Shown piece by piece: positions 23,620 to 31,381 of a stretch of 64,000 nucleotides of DNA. Position numbers and translations under genes: made by a program. Below the pieces are notes generated by a model. It did not search any database and was not told the origin of the DNA. It was given only the letters and a program-made list of their open reading frames with translations. Every line of letters begins with the position of its first letter. Position 1 is the stretch's first letter. Origin of the DNA: Gordonia sp. KTR9 (lineage in GTDB: Bacteria; Actinomycetota; Actinomycetes; Mycobacteriales; Mycobacteriaceae); NCBI RefSeq assembly GCF_000143885.2, contig NC_018582.1, positions 25,481 through 89,480 of the forward strand, in the 5' to 3' direction.

Positions 23620-24630
23620 ATGACCGAGATCACGATCACCCACACCGCCGCCGACGGCACCCTCGCCGACGGCATGATCCGAGGTGACGGCACCTACGAA
23701 CTGTTGAAGGCGAACGGGTTTCGCTGGTTTCGTTCGCTCGGCCTGATGGGCATTCAGTCCAGCCGTGACCGCCAGCCCAACGAGCACAAGATCAGCCGCG
23801 CCGCCCGCGCGTTGGAGGAGGCCGGCCACACCGTCACCGTCGAGATCGACCGCAGCCACCGCGACCCCGCCCAGGCCGAAGCCGACCGAGCCGCGCGTCA
23901 GGCCGAGCGTGTCGCCGCACTCGAGAACAAGGCCGGCCGCCGCGCCGCCGACGCCGAGGCCGCCTGGTCGGCCGAGCAACGCGCCACCGAGGCGCTGCCC
24001 CCAGGCGGAGAGCCGGTCAAGGTCGGCCACCATAGCGAAGGCCGGCACCGCCGCGCGATCGACCGGGCACACACTGCCCTCGGTAAAGCCGTCGCTGCCG
24101 ACCGCGACGCCGACCACGCCTCCCAACGTGCCGAATCCGCCGCCCGCACGACCGAACTCCGGTACAGCCCGGTCACCGTGGCGAACCGGATCCAGAAACT
24201 CGAAGCCGAGCAGCGCGCCGATCAGCGCGCCCTCGACGGGCACACCCGAACCCTGTTCACCGACGGCCGAGGCGTCAAGCACACCGAGAAGACCACCGCC
24301 GCCACCGGTGAGTACCGCGACCGCATCATTGCCCGCATGGCCGAACGCGCCGCGAACATCACTTACTGGACAGACGTGCGTACCGCCCAGATCGCCGACG
24401 GCCAGGCCGGCGACTACAGTCCCGACACCATCACCGCCGGTGACCTGGTCAAGATCCGTCACCACGGATGGACGCCCGTGCTGCGCACCAACACAAAGAC
24501 TGTCAGCGTCGAAACACCGGCACCGTTCGGCGGCCGCATGATCCGCCACACCGTGCCCTACCCCGAACTCCAAGGCCACCGCCGCGCCGACGCGGCCGCC
24601 GAGAGCGCCGAGGACGCCGCCACGGCCTGA
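23620..24630 (+). CDS. DUF3560-domain protein
   Basis: 336 residues. N-terminal ~75 residues match DUF3560 ('ITITHTAADGTLADGM', 'LLKANGFRWFRSLG', 'SRDRQPNEHKISRAA', 'AGHTVTVEID'). The middle is a charged coiled-coil-like region rich in Ala/Glu/Arg (80-220), and the C-terminus is a small β-rich part with 'GDLVKIRHHGWTPVLR'. DUF3560 proteins occur with ArdC- and LPD-type genes on mobile plasmids; function unknown. Confidence 0.8.
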   Translation: MTEITITHTAADGTLADGMIRGDGTYELLKANGFRWFRSLGLMGIQSSRDRQPNEHKISRAARALEEAGHTVTVEIDRSHRDPAQAEADRAARQAERVAALENKAGRRAADAEAAWSAEQRATEALPPGGEPVKVGHHSEGRHRRAIDRAHTALGKAVAADRDADHASQRAESAARTTELRYSPVTVANRIQKLEAEQRADQRALDGHTRTLFTDGRGVKHTEKTTAATGEYRDRIIARMAERAANITYWTDVRTAQIADGQAGDYSPDTITAGDLVKIRHHGWTPVLRTNTKTVSVETPAPFGGRMIRHTVPYPELQGHRRADAAAESAEDAATA

Positions 24631-24639
24631 CTTCCGAGC

Positions 24640-24673
24640 CCGGGCCCACCCCGCGCAGGCGGGGCGGGTCCGG
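24640..24673 (+). terminator. terminator-like hairpin after the DUF3560 gene
   Basis: CCGGGCCCACCCCGC pairs with GCGGGGCGGGTCCGG around a short loop, beginning 10 nt after the stop codon. Confidence 0.6.
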
Positions 24674-24854
24674 TGCTTCGGGCATCGAACCGCCAAGCAC
24701 CGCAGGCGCTTCGCGCCACGCCCACCGCCCAGCGTGCCCACCCCCGCGAGTGGCACACCCCACACCGTGCATCCGCAGACAGCACACCACTGCGCTTGCT
24801 AACGTGTTGCTCGCGAATCACTGTGTTGCCACATCAACCATGACTCGCCCCTTC

Positions 24855-24921
24855 CAGGACGGAAGGGGAGGGCGCGAGCTCCCCCCAGAACGCCGCACAT
24901 TCCCCTCCCCTTCCCTCCCTG
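24855..24921. repeat. long noncoding hairpin A (paired with 25049-25114)
   Basis: Stem formed by CAGG..GGAAGGGGAGGG and CCCTCCCCTTCC..CCCTG, apical part GCGAGCTCCCCC. Lies in a noncoding stretch (24674-25408) in which I see no gene. Related in sequence and fold to hairpin B ~190 bp downstream. Could be a structured RNA, a terminator pair or a DNA structure; undetermined. Confidence 0.5.
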
Positions 24922-25048
24922 CCCCTGGCGGCGCTCCACCGTGTCCCCAGGGGTCTCGTCGAGCGCGGACAGCAAACCCGATCTTTGCTATCGTGGCCGA
25001 GCGGACCTACCGGGCGTTGCCACACAACCTCACCAGGCCCGCACCTCA

Positions 25049-25114
25049 CAGGACGGAAAGGGCAGGGGTGCGAACTCCCCCGATGTGCACACCCCTACCC
25101 TTTCCCCTGTCCTG
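25049..25114. repeat. long noncoding hairpin B
   Basis: Arms CAGGAC / GTCCTG at the base, AAAGGG / CCCTTT and AGGGGTG / CACCCCT above, apical GCGAACTCCCCC. Same GGACGGAA start and same apical motif as hairpin A, with stem differences that keep pairing. Confidence 0.5.
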
Positions 25115-25408
25115 ACCCACATTTCAGACACACCCGCTGCCCAGTGGCCAGGTGTGACATCGGTGGCCCACCGCCGGGGCTTTGCCTGACCTGCCGAATT
25201 GTCATGGCGCCCAACCGGACCGCGTCAATTCCGCTTCGGCAACAACTCGCCACGCGCTCTGCCTCGCTGGCGCTCGGCGCCGCTTATTTCGCGGCGACTT
25301 CTTCCCTGCACTTCATTGACCCACCCCGCCTGGGCGTATGGGCGGCAGATATCAGGGAAAGCACCACCACCAGACACCCTGAAAACATCCTGTGAACAGC
25401 GAAAACGG

Positions 25409-25437
25409 TTGCACGACACCATAATACGCGATACAAT
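25409..25437 (+). promoter_or_regulatory. vegetative-type promoter for the nrdH-like gene
   Basis: TTGCAC (25409-25414) and TACAAT (25432-25437) with a 17-bp spacer, 48 bp upstream of the ATG at 25486. Locally AT-rich (ATAATACGCGATACAAT). Close to the σ70/SigA consensus. Confidence 0.7.
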
Positions 25438-25485
25438 AGATGCACAGACAAGCACTCGCGACGACACCAGAGAAGGGCCGACGCC

Positions 25486-25728
25486 ATGAGCGAGAACACC
25501 ACGATCACCGTCTACACCAAGCCCGCATGCGTGCAGTGCAACGCCACCTACAAAGCCCTCGACAAGCAGGGCCTTGACTACCAGGTGGTCGACATCAGCA
25601 CCGACGACACTGCACGCGACTACGTGATGAGCCTGGGTTACCTGCAAGCCCCCGTTGTCGTTGCCGGAGACGAACACTGGTCCGGATTCCGCCCCGACCG
25701 GGTCAAGGCACTCGCGGTCGCCGCATGA
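25486..25728 (+). CDS. nrdH: NrdH-like redoxin
   Basis: 80 residues, single glutaredoxin-fold domain with redox motif 'PACVQCNATYKAL' (Cys-Val-Gln-Cys, as in NrdH), 'VDISTDDTARDYV', 'GYLQAPVVVAGDEHWSGFRPDRV', which contains the NrdH 'WSGFRPD' tail. NrdH reduces class Ib ribonucleotide reductase via thioredoxin reductase. A plasmid copy may support nucleotide supply during establishment. First gene of a small plus-strand operon reaching to about 27.6 kb. Confidence 0.9.
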   Translation: MSENTTITVYTKPACVQCNATYKALDKQGLDYQVVDISTDDTARDYVMSLGYLQAPVVVAGDEHWSGFRPDRVKALAVAA

Positions 25729-25748
25729 AGAGAACAGGAGTCCTCGTC

Positions 25749-25919
25749 ATGACCAACACCACCGATTACGCGCAGCGTGCCGTGGCCTACTGGGCGAAGT
25801 CTGAACGCGCCTACGCCGAGGGTGATCCCCGCTACGGCGACGAGCTCGCCGAACTGGCCGCCCAATGCGAACAGTGGGCACACGAAGACCTCACCGGCGT
25901 CCGTAGCGACGTCGCCTAA
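25749..25919 (+). CDS. hypothetical small protein, 56 aa
   Basis: Start at 25749 because AGGAG lies 9 nt upstream; an ATG at 25725 overlapping the nrdH stop is the alternative. Short, acidic, helical ('YAQRAVAYWAKSERAYAEGD', 'GDELAELAAQCEQWAHEDL'). No family recognised. Confidence 0.6.
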   Translation: MTNTTDYAQRAVAYWAKSERAYAEGDPRYGDELAELAAQCEQWAHEDLTGVRSDVA

Positions 25920-25945
25920 CCACTGAGACGACAAGGAGACAGCAG

Positions 25946-26635
25946 GTGATCGCCATGGCCGAGAACCCCGAGGTCGCACCCGTTGATGTGCCGCAACCGC
26001 CGGCCACCGCGATCGAACCGCTGCCCGAACTGGAAACCGTTGCCAGCGGTGACGACCTCACCCTCACCGGAGCTGTCGGAGAGGACACCGCCGAGTTCGA
26101 CAACACCCTCGCCCTGGAACTGGACATGCTCACCGCATTGCTGTGGGCACCACCGGCCCGCGCCCGCCAGGTCGTCGAAGCGCTGATCGGCTCGCGCGCC
26201 GACCGCGACGCCCACACCACCACCACCACCGTCCTTCCCGCCGGCAGTGTGGTGTTCCTCAGCGCCGTGCATCAAGACGTCTTCGACACCGTCGTGACCC
26301 TGCTCGACGAAGGTAGCCCCGCCACACCCGTGCTGGTCAATGCGCGTTTAGCCGATCGAGGACAGACCACCCGCACCCGCAGCGTCATGCTCGAAATCGC
26401 CTCCCCCCGACACGGCCGCCCCGTCGCCGACAGTGCCGACCTGCCCCACCTCGCCGCCGCCCTCATCGACGGCTGGTACCGCCGCGGCTACCGCGCACTA
26501 CTGGCCCGCATGACCCAAGTGACTGCCGAGCGCCCCACCGCCGAACTCGCCGGCCACTGGACGGCCCTCACCGGACACCAGCAGACCGCCGAAACCCGGT
26601 GGCTGGCCATCCGCGACACCCTCGCCCGCATCTGA
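25946..26635 (+). CDS. DnaB N-terminal-domain-like protein
   Basis: 229 residues, GTG start after AAGGAG. Residues about 50-135 have the pattern of the DnaB helicase N-terminal domain: 'LELDMLTALLWAPPARARQVV', 'AVHQDVFDTVVTLLDEGSP', 'PVLVNARLADRG'. No helicase ATPase domain follows. A role in loading or modulating the host replicative helicase is an inference from the fold resemblance. An acidic N-terminal ~45 residues precede it. Confidence 0.6.
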   Translation: MIAMAENPEVAPVDVPQPPATAIEPLPELETVASGDDLTLTGAVGEDTAEFDNTLALELDMLTALLWAPPARARQVVEALIGSRADRDAHTTTTTVLPAGSVVFLSAVHQDVFDTVVTLLDEGSPATPVLVNARLADRGQTTRTRSVMLEIASPRHGRPVADSADLPHLAAALIDGWYRRGYRALLARMTQVTAERPTAELAGHWTALTGHQQTAETRWLAIRDTLARI

Positions 26636-26653
26636 AACGGAAAGAACACCGCG

Positions 26654-27145
26654 ATGTCCGACACCAACACCATCGACACCGATGTCGACCTGTGCTGGCT
26701 ATGCGGTCATCTCGCTGCCGCACACCACTCCGCTGCCGCACACCACTCCGCGGCCAACGACACCCGCGCGTGCACCCACCCCGACTGCCGATGCATGCGC
26801 GAGACCAGCCAGCCGTGGCGGCGCTGTAAGGGCACCGCGCAGCTGCTCGAAATGCAACCTACCCTGCACGACGTCGACTACCCGGACCTGCAATTCCTGC
26901 CCGGGAGTACCTGTTGGCAGGTACGTCAACCCGCGCCAATAGTCCGGGGCATCCTCGTGCTCGGCCTGGTTCCCTTCGACCTCGACGTGCTGCATGTCAT
27001 GTGGGCAGACGACACCGGAACGGTGCTCGCCGAAGGCGACGACCACTACGACACCTGCTACCAGCTCGACAGCACAGGTGAACCGCCGGACAAATGGCTG
27101 TCGGAGTCCACCCTCGGCCGCCTCGGCTATCGAGCCCTCTTCTAA
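26654..27145 (+). CDS. Cys/His-rich hypothetical protein
   Basis: 163 residues. N-terminal 'DLCWLCGHLAAAHHSA' and later 'CTHPDCRCM' give a Cys-x2-Cys ... His ... Cys-x4-Cys-x-Cys set that could bind zinc. A tandem duplication of an 18-bp unit inserts a second 'AAHHSA'. The C-terminal part (70-163) looks globular with Trp-rich strands. Function unknown. Confidence 0.6.
   Translation: MSDTNTIDTDVDLCWLCGHLAAAHHSAAAHHSAANDTRACTHPDCRCMRETSQPWRRCKGTAQLLEMQPTLHDVDYPDLQFLPGSTCWQVRQPAPIVRGILVLGLVPFDLDVLHVMWADDTGTVLAEGDDHYDTCYQLDSTGEPPDKWLSESTLGRLGYRALF
26714..26749 (+). repeat. perfect 18-bp tandem duplication inside a CDS
   Basis: Two exact copies of GCTGCCGCACACCACTCC in frame, duplicating six residues in the Cys/His-rich protein. 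Recent slippage event. Confidence 0.85.
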
Positions 27146-27193
27146 CCGAACACCCACCGCACACGTGGCATCTGAACAGAAAGGCACGCCGCG

Positions 27194-27388
27194 ATGACCG
27201 ACGACGACCCCCACGCCCAGGACCGCGAAATCCAGGACCTCGCCGCCGACATGCGCGAGCACGGCCGCAGCTGGACAGACATCGCCCACGACCTCGCACT
27301 GCCCGAGGCCACCGTCAAACTCGCCGCCGACCAAGCCCACCAACGCGCCGCCGAAGTCGCCGCCCGCGAGCAAATCGCCCTGTTTTGA
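27194..27388 (+). CDS. small HTH-like protein
   Basis: 64 residues, ATG start after AGAAAGG. The middle 'GRSWTDIAHDLALPEATVKLAADQA' has the spacing of a helix-turn-helix. Acidic ends. Possible small regulator or nucleic-acid-binding peptide; not certain. Confidence 0.55.
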   Translation: MTDDDPHAQDREIQDLAADMREHGRSWTDIAHDLALPEATVKLAADQAHQRAAEVAAREQIALF

Positions 27389-27413
27389 CAGACCCCACTG
27401 ATAGAGAGTGTCC

Positions 27414-27587
27414 ATGCCCACGCTGATCATCCTTGGCCCCGCGATTGTGCTGTTGCTCATTGGGGTTGGACTCACCCTGTTCGGACAATGGCAGAGCAAA
27501 GTACGTGACCCCCAACCCATTTACCGGGCCGCGGCCGGTCTCGGCGTTCTCGCAATCATCTACGCTGTCATCCTCTCGTCGGTCTGA
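27414..27587 (+). CDS. 57-aa two-helix membrane protein
   Basis: ATG at 27414 to TGA at 27587. Two hydrophobic helices ('LIILGPAIVLLLIGVGLTLF' and 'GLGVLAIIYAVILSSV') separated by a polar loop with 'QWQSKVRDPQP'. Upstream AGAGAG is a modest ribosome site. No family recognised. Confidence 0.55.
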   Translation: MPTLIILGPAIVLLLIGVGLTLFGQWQSKVRDPQPIYRAAAGLGVLAIIYAVILSSV

Positions 27588-27616
27588 CGCGAGGCCACGA
27601 CAATGGAGCGCTTGCG

Positions 27617-27868
27617 ATGACCGATTCGAGATGGATCACGCGCTGGCCGGAGCTATTCGACGGTCTCACCGACACTCAGATCCGCGGAGTAGTGCAAGCG
27701 ATCGACAACAACGTTCTCGACGGTTGGTGCCCGCAACGTGAGGACATCGAGTTCCTGACTCGCGACGCGCGCGGTGAGTTCACCGACAGCGAGGCGATCG
27801 CCGAAGCGGTCGCGTTAGCTACGCGCGCACGAACTGCACACCCTGATCAGCACCGCCCGGGCACGTAG
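27617..27868 (+). CDS. VbhA-like Fic antitoxin, first copy
   Basis: 83 residues. 'IDNNVLDGWCPQREDIEFLTRDARGEFTDSEAI' follows the VbhA antitoxin pattern (short α-helix ending in Leu-Glu-Gly, then Pro, then a helix ending in Gly-Glu). The inhibitory (S/T)xxxE(G/N) motif appears here as Asn-x-x-Leu-Asp-Gly, with Asp for Glu. Located before a second antitoxin-like gene and the Fic gene. Call is by pattern, so moderate. Confidence 0.6.
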   Translation: MTDSRWITRWPELFDGLTDTQIRGVVQAIDNNVLDGWCPQREDIEFLTRDARGEFTDSEAIAEAVALATRARTAHPDQHRPGT

Positions 27869-27894
27869 AATCACTGTTGATGAGGAGGTCTGAC

Positions 27895-28089
27895 ATGGCT
27901 GCACCGCACACCCGCCAGACGCGCACCGAGGACGAGGTCCTGGCCGCTGCTACCGCCGGCCACGTTATGGCCGGCATGCCGCCAACCGCCGCGGATGTCG
28001 ACGCTGCGCGTCGTGTGCTGCGCGGTGAGTCGACGGTCGATGAGGAGTTGGCGCAGCTGCGCGATGAGTTTCGCCGACGTCGGAGCTGA
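27895..28089 (+). CDS. VbhA-like Fic antitoxin, second copy
   Basis: 64 residues from the ATG at 27895, preceded by a strong AGGAGG. 'GHVMAGMPPTAADVDAARRVLRGESTVDEELAQL' follows the same antitoxin pattern, but the position of the inhibitory Glu is Ala ('MAG'). Its 3' end overlaps the likely start of the fic gene at 28064, typical of a toxin-antitoxin pair. Confidence 0.7.
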   Translation: MAAPHTRQTRTEDEVLAAATAGHVMAGMPPTAADVDAARRVLRGESTVDEELAQLRDEFRRRRS

Positions 28090-28969
28090 CGACGCGGCCG
28101 TGACATCACACGACCCCGAGGCCGGGCAGGTACCTGAGAACCTGCCCGGCCTCACTCATGCTGAGGACCTACGCGACTACGAGCGCCGTGCGGCGTACTT
28201 GCGAGTCAGCGAACTCGACGAGCATCCGGATCTGGTCACCGGCAGCTTTGACTTCGCTCACCTACAAGCCCTGCACGCCTACATCCTCCAAGACGTCTAC
28301 CCGTGGGCGGGTCAACCGCGGCGCCGCGGAGAGGAGACTACGGCCATGGGCATGGTGCATTGCCGGGCGGAGTTCCTCGACGGCGAGCTGCGACGAGTGT
28401 TCACCGCGATCGACCGCCGCCGTCCGTCTGCCCGCGACCGCGACTCTGCGATTGCTACCGTCGCCGATCATTGGGGTGAGCTGACCGGAGTGCACCCATT
28501 TCGTGACGGCAACTCACGCACCCAACGGGTGTTCTTCCACCGCTACCTTCAATCAGCGGGTTGGGAGATCGACTGGCGACGCGTTGATGCGTCCGCCGTA
28601 CACGCTGCCCGCCACGTCGCGATGGCCACCGTCGATTCCAGCTACCTCACCGAGGCTTTGCGCCCCGGCGTGTACCGCCTCGGACAGACGCCGCCCGGAG
28701 CGCTGAGCGCGACCGAGGGTGCACGCGACGCGCACCGCTCAGCGGACATCTTCGCCGCCATGATCGAGCACAAACGCCGCGGCGATACCGCCGCCACCTT
28801 CGGCCGTACCGCACCGCAGTCGGAGGAGAGCGCCGCGCAGCGCGCGGCTCGGATCGCCGGCCGCGGGACCTCTCGACGCTCCCCCACGTCAGGTACGCGG
28901 GCGGCGCCGAGTAGCGACCGCCGTCGCGGGGGCGGCTATGACCGAGGGTCTGAGGGCCGCGAACGCTGA
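28064..28969 (+). CDS. Fic-domain AMP-transferase toxin
   Basis: 301 residues; ATG 28064 inside the antitoxin gene, or GTG 28100. Fic fold at about 40-200: 'SFDFAHLQALHAYILQDVYPWAGQPR' and the active-site loop 'HPFRDGNSRTQR' (His144), matching HPFx(D/E)GNxRxxR. The flap 'ETTAMGMVHC' precedes it. Fic enzymes usually AMPylate proteins such as gyrase/topoisomerase IV. An Arg/Ser-rich tail follows. Converges with the SIR2 gene. Confidence 0.9.
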   Translation: MSFADVGADDAAVTSHDPEAGQVPENLPGLTHAEDLRDYERRAAYLRVSELDEHPDLVTGSFDFAHLQALHAYILQDVYPWAGQPRRRGEETTAMGMVHCRAEFLDGELRRVFTAIDRRRPSARDRDSAIATVADHWGELTGVHPFRDGNSRTQRVFFHRYLQSAGWEIDWRRVDASAVHAARHVAMATVDSSYLTEALRPGVYRLGQTPPGALSATEGARDAHRSADIFAAMIEHKRRGDTAATFGRTAPQSEESAAQRAARIAGRGTSRRSPTSGTRAAPSSDRRRGGGYDRGSEGRER

Positions 28970-28991
28970 CCGACCTGCCCGTGCTGGGTGG

Positions 28992-30977
28992 TCAGGTTCG
29001 CGTTTCGTCGTCGAGCCACACTTCGTTTGGGAGGATTGCCGCCACGAGCGGCGCTCGGGTGCGGGTGTGGTGGCTGGCTTGGTCGGCGAGCTGGTCGAGG
29101 CATGCCGCCGTTGCGCGTAGTGCCACAGCGACCGCCGATGCGCGGTGCGCGGGGTAGTTGTCGTCCACGAACGTTCCGAGAGCGTCGATGAGTTCGCGGT
29201 CGGGGCGCTCGATGAGGCGTTGGGCGATGGGGCTGATCCAGCGTTCCCTACCGCCGGCGCGGTGCATGGTGTCCAGCATTTCGATGTGCGGGCGGTAGCT
29301 GGTGGCCATGGCCGCTAGCGGGCGCAGCGCCTCCACGAGTTCACCAACAGTGCGGCGGTGATGGTCGCTATCTGGGTCGTGGGAGCGGGCCGCTTGTTCG
29401 GCGGCCAGAGGCTCTGCGGCGCGGGTTTGGTGAGCGCGGAAGTGTTGGGCGGTCATGATCTGCGTGGTCATGCGGAGCACCTCGAATTCCTGCCAAAGGG
29501 TGTCGAACCGTCCCTGGCTGAGGCCGAGTGCTTCCCGCACAGTTTCGTTGAATCCGTCGCGCATGGCGGTGCGTTGCGCGCTGTCGCTGGTGTCACTGTG
29601 TTGCCGCGCCCAGTCGGTGAGGGCGAGCAGGGATCTGTTCAGTCGGTCGTCGACTGTTGTCACGGTGAAGGTCCGCACGAGGGTGTCGTAGCGGTTGCCG
29701 GCGATCGCGCCGAGGGCGGCGGCGTAGACCAGGCGGGTGGCGACCAGCGTGGGTAGTTCGAGCGCCTTGGTGTGGCCACTGGCACGGGTAACGTGTGCCC
29801 ACTGCTCGATGACGGGTAGCCACCACCGATCGGTGTCGGCGGTTCCCCACCGGGCCAGGGTTGCTGTCGCGGCCACCGGCACGGTGCAACCCTCGTCGAT
29901 CTGAGCTACCAGTGTGTCGTATTCGCTGCGGTCTTTGAGGTGGAACTGGGTGAGGTTGAGCGCGTCGAGTCCTTCCAGGCGGCCGGTCTCGGCGGCGAAG
30001 GTGTCGTGGGCGGTGATGGCTGGCTGTGCGCCGGCCAGCTCGCGTTTGATGCGGTCGACGATCACCGCGGCGGTCATTGGGTGACGCGCCCTGCGGGTGC
30101 GCATCGCGCTCACCGCGTCGGCTAGTCGGGGGAATGCTTCGTCGGCAGTCGCCTCGAAAGCTCGCGCACCGAGGGCGGTCGCGACTTCTCGAGCATCGCC
30201 GCGCAGCGGGCTCGGGTTGATCCATGCGGAGGTGTAGAAGGGTCGGTAGTGGCCGCGCAGTGTGTCGCGCAGGGCGTGGTCCCATTGCGCGGACCACCCG
30301 GCGATCAGAAGTCCGTGCGAGGACACGATGTCACGCAACAGCGCGTGCATGTGTGGCTTGTAGGTGCCGAGTTCGTCGTCGGTGTTGAGCATGGAGCTGG
30401 CGTCGCGGTAGCTGCCGTGCAGGTGCACCACGCAGCACTCAACGGTGTGCAGTGGTGGCAATCCTTGCGCGGCGCTGTCGGTGGCCACGACGACCGGTTC
30501 GACGCCGACTTCGCGCAGCGCCGTCTCGAAGAGGTGGTCGAAGTTCATCGTCACGATCACTCGCACGGTGCCGTCGGCGACCAGTCGCGCGATCGCCCGG
30601 TGTGCGGCGGTCGGTTCGGGTAACACCGCGGCGTCGGTGGTGTCGGCGGGTTCGAAGAACTCGCGTAGGACCGCGCCTCGCTCGTGCGGTGCCGGCGCGA
30701 CCTCGGCGAGGATGCCGCCGTAGGTCAGCGGCTTGCCGAAGGTCGCGGCGAACCAGTCCTCGACCGTGTCACCGGTTAACGACTGGGCGGCCGCTTCGTC
30801 GCCGCGGACACGGCATATCCGCTGCGCGAGGTCGACCACGATCTCCCACGCGGTCGGTACCGCGTCGAAGGAGACCCCGGCGCCGGCGAGGACCGCGTAC
30901 GCGCCCGGGGTGGAGTGCATCGAGAACGCCAGCGGTAGGTACGGATCGTCGGTCCCGGCACCTGCGGAGTCGGTCAT
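28992..30977 (-). CDS. SIR2-domain protein, candidate NAD-depleting defence effector
   Basis: 661 residues. SIR2 domain in the first ~290: 'AVLAGAGVSFDAVPTAW' (dinucleotide loop), 'VIVTMNFDHLFE' (catalytic Asn145/Asp147 region), 'CVVHLHGSY' (His185/His187), 'LLIAGWSAQWDHAL'. The remaining ~370 residues are helical and unrecognised. It lacks the zinc-binding Cys of deacetylase sirtuins, fitting the SIR2-like NADases used in anti-phage abortive systems. Stands alone on the minus strand next to the Fic module. Confidence 0.8.
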   Translation of the reverse strand: MTDSAGAGTDDPYLPLAFSMHSTPGAYAVLAGAGVSFDAVPTAWEIVVDLAQRICRVRGDEAAAQSLTGDTVEDWFAATFGKPLTYGGILAEVAPAPHERGAVLREFFEPADTTDAAVLPEPTAAHRAIARLVADGTVRVIVTMNFDHLFETALREVGVEPVVVATDSAAQGLPPLHTVECCVVHLHGSYRDASSMLNTDDELGTYKPHMHALLRDIVSSHGLLIAGWSAQWDHALRDTLRGHYRPFYTSAWINPSPLRGDAREVATALGARAFEATADEAFPRLADAVSAMRTRRARHPMTAAVIVDRIKRELAGAQPAITAHDTFAAETGRLEGLDALNLTQFHLKDRSEYDTLVAQIDEGCTVPVAATATLARWGTADTDRWWLPVIEQWAHVTRASGHTKALELPTLVATRLVYAAALGAIAGNRYDTLVRTFTVTTVDDRLNRSLLALTDWARQHSDTSDSAQRTAMRDGFNETVREALGLSQGRFDTLWQEFEVLRMTTQIMTAQHFRAHQTRAAEPLAAEQAARSHDPDSDHHRRTVGELVEALRPLAAMATSYRPHIEMLDTMHRAGGRERWISPIAQRLIERPDRELIDALGTFVDDNYPAHRASAVAVALRATAACLDQLADQASHHTRTRAPLVAAILPNEVWLDDETRT

Positions 30978-31221
30978 GGCAGCACTCTACGAGCCTGCCC
31001 CGACACTCTCTCTTCGGCGAGGTCTGGCGGGCCGCCGGCCGGACACCGAGAGGCGACCAACCGCCCACTCCTCTGCTGTCCCCAGCCGACGTTTCGCCAC
31101 CAGCCTCCGCTCGGTGGGCCGCTGTCCCAGCGGCGGAAAGCGACCACGCTGCGCGTGGACTTGGTAACCCCGCGCGCACGCGCGCTCGCAACGAAAAGCC
31201 CCGCCTCGCGGGAGCTCGCGG

Positions 31222-31257
31222 GAGCAAGTTATCGTTTAGATGCCCTAAACCTTGCTC
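31222..31257. other. candidate oriT inverted repeats
   Basis: Nested inverted repeats: outer GAGCAAG / CTTGCTC (31222-31228, 31251-31257) and inner GTTTAG / CTAAAC (31234-31239, 31245-31250). An AT-rich island in GC-rich DNA, 125 bp upstream of the MobC-like gene and relaxase, the usual place for oriT. The flanking 30978-31381 holds no gene; it also has a CCACGC/GCGTGG hairpin near 31143 and a partial resemblance to module II ('CTTGGTAACCC', 'GCTCGCAAC'). Confidence 0.6.
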
Positions 31258-31381
31258 ACCGTCCCTGTCGTCGGTACGGTGAGGACACAGACCGGCGGTC
31301 GGCGCGGTGATCCCCACGGGTGGGGTCGCTGCGCTGGGCTGACCGGCGGACGCCGGGAACGATGCACAGAGAGGACACGCG

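Noticed and set aside
24674..25408. Coding frames across the two long hairpins
   Set aside because: Frames are Pro/Arg/His-rich without ribosome sites; stems and loops explain the conservation better.
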